Source of the DNA: Bacteroidales bacterium
GTDB taxonomy: Bacteria > Bacteroidota > Bacteroidia > Bacteroidales > VadinHA17
DNA: 9,810 nt
Reading direction: 5' to 3'
Assembly: GCA_012514255.1 (NCBI GenBank)
Contig: JAAZAP010000014.1
Span: forward strand, 1 to 9,810
The notes under the pieces: generated by a model
Database searches by the model: none
What the model was told of the DNA's origin: nothing
What the model saw: only the letters and a program-made list of their open reading frames with translations
In this document: positions 1 through 6,906 of the stretch, piece after piece
Numbering within the stretch: the first letter of the stretch is position 1
Layout of the letters: each line of letters opens with the position of its first letter
Translations under genes and position numbers: made by a program

Positions 1-740
1 ATGCCCTCATCAGGGGATGGTACAGGGTGCCCGTGAAGCCCGGCCGCTATCCTGCCATAATGCAGGTTCAGGGGTACAGCTCGGTAATGGTGCCTTCATA
101 TGTCAACTATGGTGATGACGTCATCGGATTCGGTCTCAATATAAGGGGTCACGGCAACAGCACTGACGATGTTAACCCGGGATTCCCCGGATATATACTC
201 ACAAACCTTGAAGACAAGGAAAAGTATATCTATCGCGGGGCTTACATGGACTGTGTCAGGGCTGTTGACTTCCTCTGCTCGAGGCCGGAGGTGGATGCCT
301 CATGCATAGCCGTGGAGGGAGCCAGCCAGGGCGGAGCCCTCACCTTCGCAACAGCCGCCCTGAATAATGACAGGATTGCCGTTTGCGCACCACAGGTGCC
401 TTTCCTCTCAGACTTCAGGGATTATTTCCGGGTGGCAAACTGGCCTGGTAATGAGTTTATCGAGCTCGTTGAGCAAAAGAAGGCCCTGACGTGGGATCAG
501 GCTTACTATACACTCAGCTACTTTGACATAAAGAATCTTGCTCATATGATAAAGGCACCGTTGCTAATGGGAGTGGGACTGATGGACGAGGTCTGCCCGC
601 CACACATCAATTTTGCTGCCTATAACCTTGTCACTGCAGAGAAGAAGTATATCGTCTATCCTTCTGCAGGCCACGGGCTGCCTGACCATTTCTACAATGC
701 CAAGATAGAGTGGATAAGGGAAAAACTGGGATTGAAATAA
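1..740 (+). CDS. CE7-family acetyl esterase (acetylxylan esterase / cephalosporin C deacetylase type), 5' truncated
   Basis: This is the C-terminal part of an alpha/beta-hydrolase esterase that would remove acetyl groups from sugars or polysaccharides. The open frame runs in from the left edge (first full codon at base 3), so the true start and any signal peptide lie outside the window; the GTG at 27 is internal. About 245 residues remain of a family that is usually about 320. The nucleophile motif GASQGG has its serine codon at 324-326. The acid is the aspartate of GLMDEVCPP (585-587), and the histidine is in SAGHG (672-674). The segments PGY...YIYRGAYMDCVRAVDFL and SYFDIKNL match the CE7 pattern as I remember it from the Thermotoga enzyme. 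Two family hallmarks differ: RGQ is RGH (144-152), and the catalytic HE is HG. Only 18 bases separate it from the GH2 gene, so the two are probably co-transcribed. Natural substrate is unknown; hemicellulose-derived acetylated sugars fit the context. Confidence 0.85.
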   Translation, partial: ALIRGWYRVPVKPGRYPAIMQVQGYSSVMVPSYVNYGDDVIGFGLNIRGHGNSTDDVNPGFPGYILTNLEDKEKYIYRGAYMDCVRAVDFLCSRPEVDASCIAVEGASQGGALTFATAALNNDRIAVCAPQVPFLSDFRDYFRVANWPGNEFIELVEQKKALTWDQAYYTLSYFDIKNLAHMIKAPLLMGVGLMDEVCPPHINFAAYNLVTAEKKYIVYPSAGHGLPDHFYNAKIEWIREKLGLK

Positions 741-758
741 TACAAAATATCAGTTATT

Positions 759-3185
759 ATGGGAAGAACAAAAATATCATCGGTGCTGGCAGTAATTGCT
801 CTGTCAGTCATGCTTTCAGGCTGCAACCGGCCTGAACCGCGTACGCACGTAAGTTTTAACGAGGGATGGAAGTTTGCCCTGGCTGCAGGCGATGATGCCC
901 GGCAGCCTGCATATGACGACAGCGGATGGCGGACGGTGGATCTGCCACACGACTGGAGCATAGAGGGTGAGTTCAGTGAGAGTCATCCTGCATCACCGGG
1001 CGGCGGAGCACTGCCGGGCGGTATAGGATGGTACCGCAAAACATTCAGGGTCAGCAACGCTGACAAAGAGAAGATGACCTACATTACTTTCGATGGTGTT
1101 TATCGCAACAGTGAGGTCTGGATCAACGGCAACCATCTTGGCAAAAGGCCTTACGGCTACAGCTCATTCAGGTATGATCTGACCCCCTTCCTCAAATACG
1201 GGGATGAGGAAAATGTGATTGCTGTTAAGGCAGACAACTCAGCGCAGCCTAACTCACGCTGGTACTCAGGGTCAGGGATCTATCGCAACGTCTGGCTGAC
1301 AACCACGGAAAAGATTGCGGTTGATCATTGGGGGACCTTTGTGACAACACCTGTCGTCACCACGGAGGAGGCTCTGCTGATGGTGACTACACAGGTGAAA
1401 AACAGCTCCGGATCAAAGACCGATGTCCGGATGGAGACAGTGGTCTATGATGCTGACAACAGGAAGGTTGCAAGTGCAGAAACTGGCCAGGTGGAGATCA
1501 TCATAGCAGGCACCACCGTAACCCAGGAGCTGACAGTTAAGAATCCCCGCCTCTGGTCACTGGAAAATCCTCATCTCTACCGGGTTGTGACTACCATACG
1601 GTCAGGGCAGATGGTGGCTGACAGGTATGAGACAGTCACGGGCATAAGATCGTTTGAATTTGATGCTGAGAAGGGATTTGTCCTTAACGGTGAACCCATC
1701 ATTATAAAGGGTGTATGCAATCATCACGATCTGGGTTGCCTGGGGGCAGCCGTCAACACACGGGCCATAGAGAGACAGCTTGAGATACTCAGGGAGATGG
1801 GCTGTAACGGCATACGCACATCACATAATCCGCCGGCGCCGGAACTGCTTGACCTGTGTGACAGGATGGGTTTTATAGTCATGGATGAGGCTTTTGATAT
1901 CTGGAAGGTTAAGAAAACCGATTATGATTACAGTCTCGACTTTGATGAGTGGCATCTGAAGGACCTGGAGGCCATGGTACTGCGTGACCGCAACCACCCG
2001 TCGGTCTTTATCTGGAGCATAGGGAACGAGGTGATGGAACAGTGGGAGAGGGATGGCAGTGGTGAGGCCATAGCCATCGAACTGGCTGATTTCGTCCGCT
2101 CAATGGATGACACCAGGCCGGTGACGGCAGCATGCAATGATCCTGCTCCGCACAATCCCGTCATCGCCTCAGGCGCTCTGGACCTGATAGGATTCAATTA
2201 CCGTGATACTCTCTGGACACGCTTCCCGCAGACATTCCCGGAAGGGAAATTCATCGGGACGGAGACCACATCAGCTCTTGCCACAAGAGGCAGCTATGAC
2301 ATGCCCTCTGATATTGTTCGTCGATGGCCGGCCCGGTGGGATCAACCCTTCAGGGATGGCAATGCCGACCTTACCTGCTCGGCTTATGATAACTGCTCAG
2401 CGCCCTGGGGCACAACCCATCGCGACAGCTGGAGGCTGATAAAGAACAACGCATTCCTGACGGGCATGTATATATGGACCGGCTTCGACTACCTGGGAGA
2501 ACCCACCCCATACTGGTGGCCGGCACGCAGCTCATACTTCGGCATAGTAGATCTTGCCGGGTTCCCCAAAGATGTTTACTATTTCTATCAGAGTGAATGG
2601 ACCGATAAGGATGTACTGCATATCTTCCCGCACTGGAACTGGAATCCCGGGCAGACAGTGGATGTATGGGCATTCACCAACTGTGACGAGGCAGAGCTTT
2701 TCCTTAACGGCAACACACTGGGACGGCAGAGCAGGCGTGAGAACGACTTTAACCTTGTCTGGAAGGTGCCTTTTGAAGAGGGCGCACTGCTGGCAGTGGG
2801 TTACAGGGACGGCACTGAGATAATGAGACGTGAGATACACACTGCCGGTGAACCGGCGTCTCTGACTCTGTCACCTGACAGAAGCGATATCAAAGCTGAC
2901 GGCAGGGATCTCTCGTTTATAACGGTTACAGTGATTGACAGTGATAAAAACCCGGTGCCCCAGGCCGATAACCTTGTAAGTTTTTCAGTTGAAGGACCGG
3001 GCAGCATCGCCGGAGTTGACAACGGAAGCCAGACAAGCATGGAGCCTTTCAAGGCTGATTACCGGAAGGCTTACAATGGCAAATGTCTTGTGGTGGTGAA
3101 GGCCGGCAGGGAAAAGGGAGAGATAAAGCTTACTGCGTCGGCTGATGGTATGCCGGATGCAACATGTGTCATCCGCGTAAAGTGA
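759..3185 (+). CDS. Glycoside hydrolase family 2 lipoprotein, beta-galactosidase-like
   Basis: This 808-residue exo-acting retaining glycosidase is probably periplasmic or surface-bound. A lipoprotein signal peptide ends in the lipobox LSGC with the lipidated Cys at residue 22. Domains in order: the GH2 jelly-roll sugar-binding domain (about 30-187, with GIGWYRKTF and RWYSGSGIYRNVWL), the Ig-like sandwich (about 190-295), the TIM barrel (about 300-600), a DUF4982-like domain (about 610-670), and a C-terminal Ig-like domain of the GH2 domain-5 type (about 695-805). The acid/base is Glu424 in SIGNEV and the nucleophile is Glu502 in FIGTET; their spacing of 78 is close to that of LacZ. NHHD (near 323) and GIRTSHNPP favour beta-galactosidase over beta-mannosidase, and I see no NxK glucuronidase motif. 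ATG at 759 is preferred because it gives a clean signal peptide. The gene sits 18 bases after the esterase and ends facing the regulator. The family call is firm; the sugar specificity is not. Confidence 0.93.
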   Translation: MGRTKISSVLAVIALSVMLSGCNRPEPRTHVSFNEGWKFALAAGDDARQPAYDDSGWRTVDLPHDWSIEGEFSESHPASPGGGALPGGIGWYRKTFRVSNADKEKMTYITFDGVYRNSEVWINGNHLGKRPYGYSSFRYDLTPFLKYGDEENVIAVKADNSAQPNSRWYSGSGIYRNVWLTTTEKIAVDHWGTFVTTPVVTTEEALLMVTTQVKNSSGSKTDVRMETVVYDADNRKVASAETGQVEIIIAGTTVTQELTVKNPRLWSLENPHLYRVVTTIRSGQMVADRYETVTGIRSFEFDAEKGFVLNGEPIIIKGVCNHHDLGCLGAAVNTRAIERQLEILREMGCNGIRTSHNPPAPELLDLCDRMGFIVMDEAFDIWKVKKTDYDYSLDFDEWHLKDLEAMVLRDRNHPSVFIWSIGNEVMEQWERDGSGEAIAIELADFVRSMDDTRPVTAACNDPAPHNPVIASGALDLIGFNYRDTLWTRFPQTFPEGKFIGTETTSALATRGSYDMPSDIVRRWPARWDQPFRDGNADLTCSAYDNCSAPWGTTHRDSWRLIKNNAFLTGMYIWTGFDYLGEPTPYWWPARSSYFGIVDLAGFPKDVYYFYQSEWTDKDVLHIFPHWNWNPGQTVDVWAFTNCDEAELFLNGNTLGRQSRRENDFNLVWKVPFEEGALLAVGYRDGTEIMRREIHTAGEPASLTLSPDRSDIKADGRDLSFITVTVIDSDKNPVPQADNLVSFSVEGPGSIAGVDNGSQTSMEPFKADYRKAYNGKCLVVVKAGREKGEIKLTASADGMPDATCVIRVK

Positions 3186-3274
3186 CTGGCTGTTAAATCA
3201 GAGCTGAGAGGCCCGGGGAACCGGTCCTGCAGGCCTGCCGGTATCGGCTGGCGGCAATTGCCTTTTGCCCGCGG
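3185..3274. other. GC-rich gap between convergent genes, with palindromes; possible bidirectional termination zone
   Basis: The two flanking genes converge here, so transcription from both sides should end in or near this gap. Visible palindromes are GCAGGCCTGC (3229-3238) and GGCAATTGCC (3253-3262), the latter followed by TTTT on the plus strand, plus the short ACCGGT and CCCGGG sites. There is no classical hairpin with a loop followed by a long T-tract, so a terminator is inferred mainly from gene orientation. Confidence 0.3.
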
Positions 3275-4156
3275 TCAGATGAACACCCTGGTGCCCTGAT
3301 CATAGCTCTCGCGCAGCTCACGGGGAGTGCAGCCCTTCTTCCTCCTGAAGATGCGGTTGAAATTGGAGATGTTGTTGAAACCGCATGAATAGGCTATCTC
3401 GGCTATGGTTTTAGTGGTGGAGATGAGCATTCTGGAGGCATGTCCCAGCCTCACCTCCGTAAGGCAATCAATAAAGGTCATACCTGTCCTGAGCTTGAAG
3501 AAACGGCTGAAGGCTGACTCTGTCATGCTGGCAATGCGGGCAGCCTCACCCAGGCTGATCTGCCTGTCAAAGGAACCGTGAATAAACTCCATAACCTTCT
3601 CTATACGCCTGCTGTTATAGCTAAAGATCTCGTCGTCACTGAACCCTGAATCGGAAAGCACACGGTAGTCACGTGAGATGGAGAGATCATGAAGGATGCT
3701 CATCAGTTCCAGTACCGAGTCGAATCCCTGTTTCTTGCCCAGGCTGACTATGCGAGGCTCCAGGCGCGCTGTCGTCTCCGGAGCAAAGAGTATTCCCCTG
3801 AGTGACATGCGAAGCATGTTGCGGATGAAATTCAGCTGGTTCTTCTGCAGGAACCTCTCATCAAAAAAATCTTTGTGGAACTGAATGGTGACCTCCTCAA
3901 CCTGGTTGGGAGCGAAGCCTGTGCCAAACCATCCGTGAGGCAGCCCGGGTCCCACAAGCGCCAGCTCCAGATCACCTATCTCCTCCACGTGATCACCAAT
4001 GATGCGCTTCGCACCTTTCGCATTGCGGATGAAATTCAACTCAATCTCATCGTGGTAATGAAGGGGAAAGTCGAACTCCGACTTCGCCCTGTAAAAGTAT
4101 GTGAAACAGTCAGATTGGGTTAGCGGGGTGATCTCCCTGAGGATACTATCGTGCAT
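3275..4156 (-). CDS. AraC-family transcriptional regulator with cupin sensor domain
   Basis: This is a cytoplasmic DNA-binding regulator, 293 residues from the preferred start. The N-terminal part has an AraC-type cupin fold with FPLHYHDEIELNFI and VGPGLPHGWFG, likely the effector-binding pocket. The C-terminal ~100 residues hold two helix-turn-helix units: the first around SLGEAARIASMTESAFSRFF, the second ending in the family signature IAEIAYSCGFNNISNFNRIFRR...GCTPRELR. The frame stays open to an ATG at 4216, but the extra 20 residues look unlike the family and a TAnnTTTG promoter element overlaps them (4184-4191). The ATG at 4156 is therefore the better start. The gene is divergent from the mannanase operon and convergent with the GH2 gene, so it is well placed to control the mannan genes and perhaps itself. 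The inducer is unknown; a manno-oligosaccharide is an inference from context. Confidence 0.93.
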   Translation of the reverse strand: MHDSILREITPLTQSDCFTYFYRAKSEFDFPLHYHDEIELNFIRNAKGAKRIIGDHVEEIGDLELALVGPGLPHGWFGTGFAPNQVEEVTIQFHKDFFDERFLQKNQLNFIRNMLRMSLRGILFAPETTARLEPRIVSLGKKQGFDSVLELMSILHDLSISRDYRVLSDSGFSDDEIFSYNSRRIEKVMEFIHGSFDRQISLGEAARIASMTESAFSRFFKLRTGMTFIDCLTEVRLGHASRMLISTTKTIAEIAYSCGFNNISNFNRIFRRKKGCTPRELRESYDQGTRVFI

Positions 4157-4183
4157 GGATCGGTTAAATTTGTTGCATGAAAT

Positions 4184-4191
4184 CAAAGATA
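4184..4191 (-). promoter_or_regulatory. Putative Bacteroidota -7 element for the AraC regulator gene
   Basis: Read on the minus strand this is TATCTTTG, a full match to the Bacteroidota -7 consensus TAnnTTTG. It lies 27 bases before the ATG at 4156, giving a short leader of about 20 bases. No TTTG is found at the expected -33 spacing; the nearest TTTG is only 11 bases upstream. The -7 match, the AT-rich surroundings and the location support it, but the missing -33 box lowers confidence. Confidence 0.45.
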
Positions 4192-4421
4192 TAAAATTAA
4201 TGCAAAAATTGTACACTTTGATTCATGGTGCTTGCCGGTTGATAACATGAAGTATTTCAAAGTGATAATATATTACTGCCTTCTGCCTGGCAGGATCTGA
4301 TCCGGGAGTAAGATAAAATTGTATTGGTAAAGGGAGTAGATTATGCCAGCCCCCTGTTATCATGGTATGAAAGTATCATTATTTAAAAGAATGGTATTAC
4401 TTCCCGGAAGGGGTGATTGCT

Positions 4422-4429
4422 TAATTTTG
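4422..4429 (+). promoter_or_regulatory. Putative Bacteroidota -7 element for the mannanase operon
   Basis: TAATTTTG matches the TAnnTTTG -7 consensus and lies 21 bases before the ATG at 4451, implying a leader of roughly 15 bases. The -33 region (about 4398-4404) has no clear TTTG, which would fit a promoter that needs an activator. The repeated ATGGTAT copy at 4391-4397 lies right beside the -33 position. Confidence 0.45.
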
Positions 4430-4450
4430 ATATAGAACATACGGAACCGC

Positions 4451-5755
4451 ATGAAGGTAAAGCTTATCACGGGCCTGCTGCTGATGCTGGCCCTCCCGGG
4501 CTGCGGAGGCAGTCAGGAATATGATTATATAACCGTTAAGGATGGCATTTTCAGCCTGGCCGGTGAACCTTATTACTTTATAGGTGCCAATTACTGGTAC
4601 GGAGCCATACTGGGCACAGAAGGCCGGTATGGCGACAGGGAGCGGCTGCTCAGGGAGCTTGATGATATGAAAAGCATCGGCGTCACTAACCTGAGGGTGA
4701 TGGTTGGTCCTGAAGGGCCTGATAATGAGCCTTATCGTGTAACGCCTGCACTGCAGGTGGCTCCCGGTGAGTACAGCCAGGAGATGCTTGACGGGCTCGA
4801 TTTCCTGATGGCGGAGATAGGCAGGAGGGAGATGCATGCCATCCTCTTTCTCAACAACGCGTGGGACTGGAGCGGGGGATTCTCTCAATACCTCAGCTGG
4901 AATGGCTACGGCCCAATTCCCAACCCCAATGTACCCCCGAACACATGGCCACAATTCATGAGCTACTCGGGACAGTTCAACGCCTGCGAGCCGTGCATAA
5001 GCCAATTTGAGGAGTTCATAAGGTTCATTCTTGGACGTACCAACAGGTATAACGGTTTGAAATATACTGATGACCCTGCAATCATGACCTGGGAGATAGC
5101 CAATGAACCGCGGGCATTCTCTGACGCGAACATCCCGGCCTTTGAGGCCATGATAGCACGCATTGCAGCTCTTCTTCAGAAGCTTGACGGGAACCACCTG
5201 GTCACCACCGGCACCGAGGGACGTCATGGATGCGAGCAAAAGATGGAGGTCTTTGAGCGCATTCACGCCGATCCGCACATTGATTACCTGGTGATGCATA
5301 TCTGGCCGAAGAACTGGGGCTGGCTTGATATTGCTGACATCGCGGGGACCCTGGATTCGTCTGTTGTGAAGACAAATCAGTATATCAATGACCACCTTGT
5401 GGTGGCCGAACGGCTCGGCAAGCCGATAGTACTGGAAGAGTTTGGGCTGCCGCGCGATCAGCACGGATTCTCGCCGTTGGAGTCAACTGCCTCCCGCGAT
5501 GCTTTCTATGACAATGCCTTCAGCCAGGTGCTGGATCATGCAGGCAGGCACGGACCCCTTGCAGGATGCAACATCTGGGCATACTCAGGCGAGGGCAGGG
5601 CTGCAGAAGGAAGGATATACTGGCTGCCGGGTGACGACTACCTTGGTGATCCGCCACAGGAAGAACAGGGTCTCAATTCGGTCTTTGACACCGATTCAAC
5701 CATCGAACTGATTTCAAAATTTAATCGCCACCTCAGCGAGGTGATCAATAAATGA
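4451..5755 (+). CDS. GH5 (GH5_7-like) endo-1,4-beta-mannanase lipoprotein
   Basis: This 434-residue retaining endo-mannanase would cut beta-1,4-mannan backbones outside the cytoplasm. The signal peptide ends in LPGC with Cys18 as the likely lipidation site; proline at -2 is slightly off consensus. The rest is one GH5 TIM barrel, from about residue 28 to near the C-terminus. The acid/base is Glu219 in WEIANEPR and the nucleophile is Glu330 in VLEEFGLP (the Glu directly before Phe-Gly). Other barrel landmarks are GANYWYG, the strand with NLRVMVG, HIWPKNWGW and NIWAYSGEGR. No carbohydrate-binding module is seen. A CxxC pair (Cys179, Cys182) sits before the acid/base strand and could form a disulfide. 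It is the first gene of the operon, behind a candidate -7 element, and ends 7 bases before the GH26 gene. Endo-mannanase specificity is judged from motifs and neighbours; other GH5 activities are less likely. Confidence 0.92.
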   Translation: MKVKLITGLLLMLALPGCGGSQEYDYITVKDGIFSLAGEPYYFIGANYWYGAILGTEGRYGDRERLLRELDDMKSIGVTNLRVMVGPEGPDNEPYRVTPALQVAPGEYSQEMLDGLDFLMAEIGRREMHAILFLNNAWDWSGGFSQYLSWNGYGPIPNPNVPPNTWPQFMSYSGQFNACEPCISQFEEFIRFILGRTNRYNGLKYTDDPAIMTWEIANEPRAFSDANIPAFEAMIARIAALLQKLDGNHLVTTGTEGRHGCEQKMEVFERIHADPHIDYLVMHIWPKNWGWLDIADIAGTLDSSVVKTNQYINDHLVVAERLGKPIVLEEFGLPRDQHGFSPLESTASRDAFYDNAFSQVLDHAGRHGPLAGCNIWAYSGEGRAAEGRIYWLPGDDYLGDPPQEEQGLNSVFDTDSTIELISKFNRHLSEVINK

Positions 5756-5762
5756 CCGTATC

Positions 5763-6893
5763 ATGCGTAAAACATTGATTGTGGCTATTGCAATATTGCT
5801 TGTTACAGCCTGCAACACAGGAGAAAGCAGGAAAAAGGATACTGCTGACCAGTCAGCCACACAGGAGACTGTCAGCATGCTTGCCGGATTGAAGCATGCT
5901 GCCGTGGAGGGGATAATGTTCGGCCACCAGGACGACCTCTCCTACGGAACAGGATGGGTATACCCGGATGGTGAGTCGGATGTCAGGCGCGTCACCGGTG
6001 ATTACCCTGCTGTCTGTGGTATGGATTTGGGCGATATTGAGCACCTCTCACCGGTGAACCTTGATTCTGTACCATTTGACCATATGAAGATATTTGCCCG
6101 GCAGGTATGGGAGCGAGGGGGGGTGATTACCTTCAGCTGGCATGTTGACAATCCTCTTACCGGCGGGAATTCATGGGATATCTCCTCTGATAAGGTTGTG
6201 GCCTCGGTGTTGCCCGGAGGGGAGAAGCATGATGAGTTCAGGGTATGGTTGGATAACCTTGCCGAGTTCCTCGGCTCGCTTACGGATGACCAGGGTGTGG
6301 CCATACCGGTCATCTTCCGCCCGTGGCATGAACATACCGGTAGCTGGTTCTGGTGGGGACAAAAGCTCTGCACTGCCGAAGAGTTCATTGCCCTGTGGAG
6401 ATTCACGTTCGATTACCTCTGCAATGAGAAGAACATTCACAACCTACTCTTCGCATACTCAAGCGGAGGTGATATTGAAAATATGGAACAATATCTCGAG
6501 CGTTATCCCGGAGACGATTATGTTGACATTGTCGGCTTTGATTACTATCAGATGCCTGATGCGGGTAACAGCTCGTTCACGGTAAATGTCAGCAGGGTTC
6601 TCGACATTGTTACTGAGGCTGCTTCCGGTCACGGTAAGCTGGCAGCGCTGACCGAGGCCGGGTATGAGGGCATCCCTGACTCTGCGTGGTGGACCACGGC
6701 TTTCTGGCCGGCCATAAAGGATCATCATATCTCCTATGCACTTGTCTGGCGGAATGCTCATAACCGGCCGGGACACTTCTATGCACCTCATCCTGACCAT
6801 GTCAGTGCGGCGGATTTTATAAGTTTCTATAACCTGCCGGAGACCCTATTCCAGAAGGAGATAACAGCTCTGGATATTTATAACAGGGAATAA
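5763..6893 (+). CDS. GH26 beta-1,4-mannanase / mannobiohydrolase lipoprotein
   Basis: This 376-residue GH26 enzyme would hydrolyse beta-1,4-mannan or manno-oligosaccharides. Its signal peptide ends in VTAC with Cys17 as the lipidated residue, followed by a charged linker (about 18-36). The single TIM barrel spans about 38-370 and shows MFGHQDDLSYGTGW, GDYPAVCGMDLGDIE and SWHVDNP. The acid/base is Glu190 in FRPWHEHTGSWFWWG and the nucleophile is Glu298 in ALTEAGYEG. Their spacing of 108 equals that of Cellvibrio Man26A (E212/E320, from memory), and the His just before the acid/base is also kept. In B. fragilis the comparable enzyme ManA releases mannobiose, and its gene is linked to the same phosphorylase and epimerase genes found here. 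Whether this copy is endo- or exo-acting depends on loops I cannot judge. It is placed 7 bases after the GH5 gene and 13 before the phosphorylase. Confidence 0.94.
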   Translation: MRKTLIVAIAILLVTACNTGESRKKDTADQSATQETVSMLAGLKHAAVEGIMFGHQDDLSYGTGWVYPDGESDVRRVTGDYPAVCGMDLGDIEHLSPVNLDSVPFDHMKIFARQVWERGGVITFSWHVDNPLTGGNSWDISSDKVVASVLPGGEKHDEFRVWLDNLAEFLGSLTDDQGVAIPVIFRPWHEHTGSWFWWGQKLCTAEEFIALWRFTFDYLCNEKNIHNLLFAYSSGGDIENMEQYLERYPGDDYVDIVGFDYYQMPDAGNSSFTVNVSRVLDIVTEAASGHGKLAALTEAGYEGIPDSAWWTTAFWPAIKDHHISYALVWRNAHNRPGHFYAPHPDHVSAADFISFYNLPETLFQKEITALDIYNRE

Positions 6894-6906
6894 CCAGTAA
6901 AACAGA

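Larger units (their letters stand above)
4157..4450. promoter_or_regulatory. Divergent intergenic control region between the regulator and the mannan operon
   Basis: This 294-base stretch is AT-rich compared with the genes around it and holds no credible ORF. It contains a candidate -7 element for each direction and several short repeats that could be operators: ATGGTAT at 4362-4368 and 4391-4397 (29 bases apart, near three helical turns); ATGAAGTAT at 4247-4255 and ATGAAAGTAT at 4367-4376; TATCAT at 4358-4363 and 4374-4379; the inverted pair TGATAACA (4240-4247) and TGTTATCA (4355-4362); and the palindrome TAATATATTA (4266-4275). AraC-family proteins commonly bind paired direct repeats just upstream of the -35/-33 region, which suits the 4358-4397 cluster. 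The assignment of any repeat as an operator is inference. Confidence 0.5.

Noticed and set aside
737..760. ATAATA/TATTAT dyad spanning the esterase stop and the GH2 start codon.
   Set aside because: Six A/T pairs with a 12-base loop would be a very weak hairpin, and such matches are expected by chance in AT-rich spacers.
4157..4216. Twenty extra N-terminal codons for the AraC protein from the ATG at 4216.
   Set aside because: The stretch is AT-rich, contains a promoter-like TATCTTTG, and does not look like the start of a cupin-AraC protein. The ATG at 4156 is preferred.
4421..5464. Long 347-codon open frame on the minus strand opposite the GH5 gene.
   Set aside because: The plus-strand frame has full GH5 catalytic motifs and a lipoprotein signal. 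The antisense frame shows no recognisable domain and is a by-product of codon bias.
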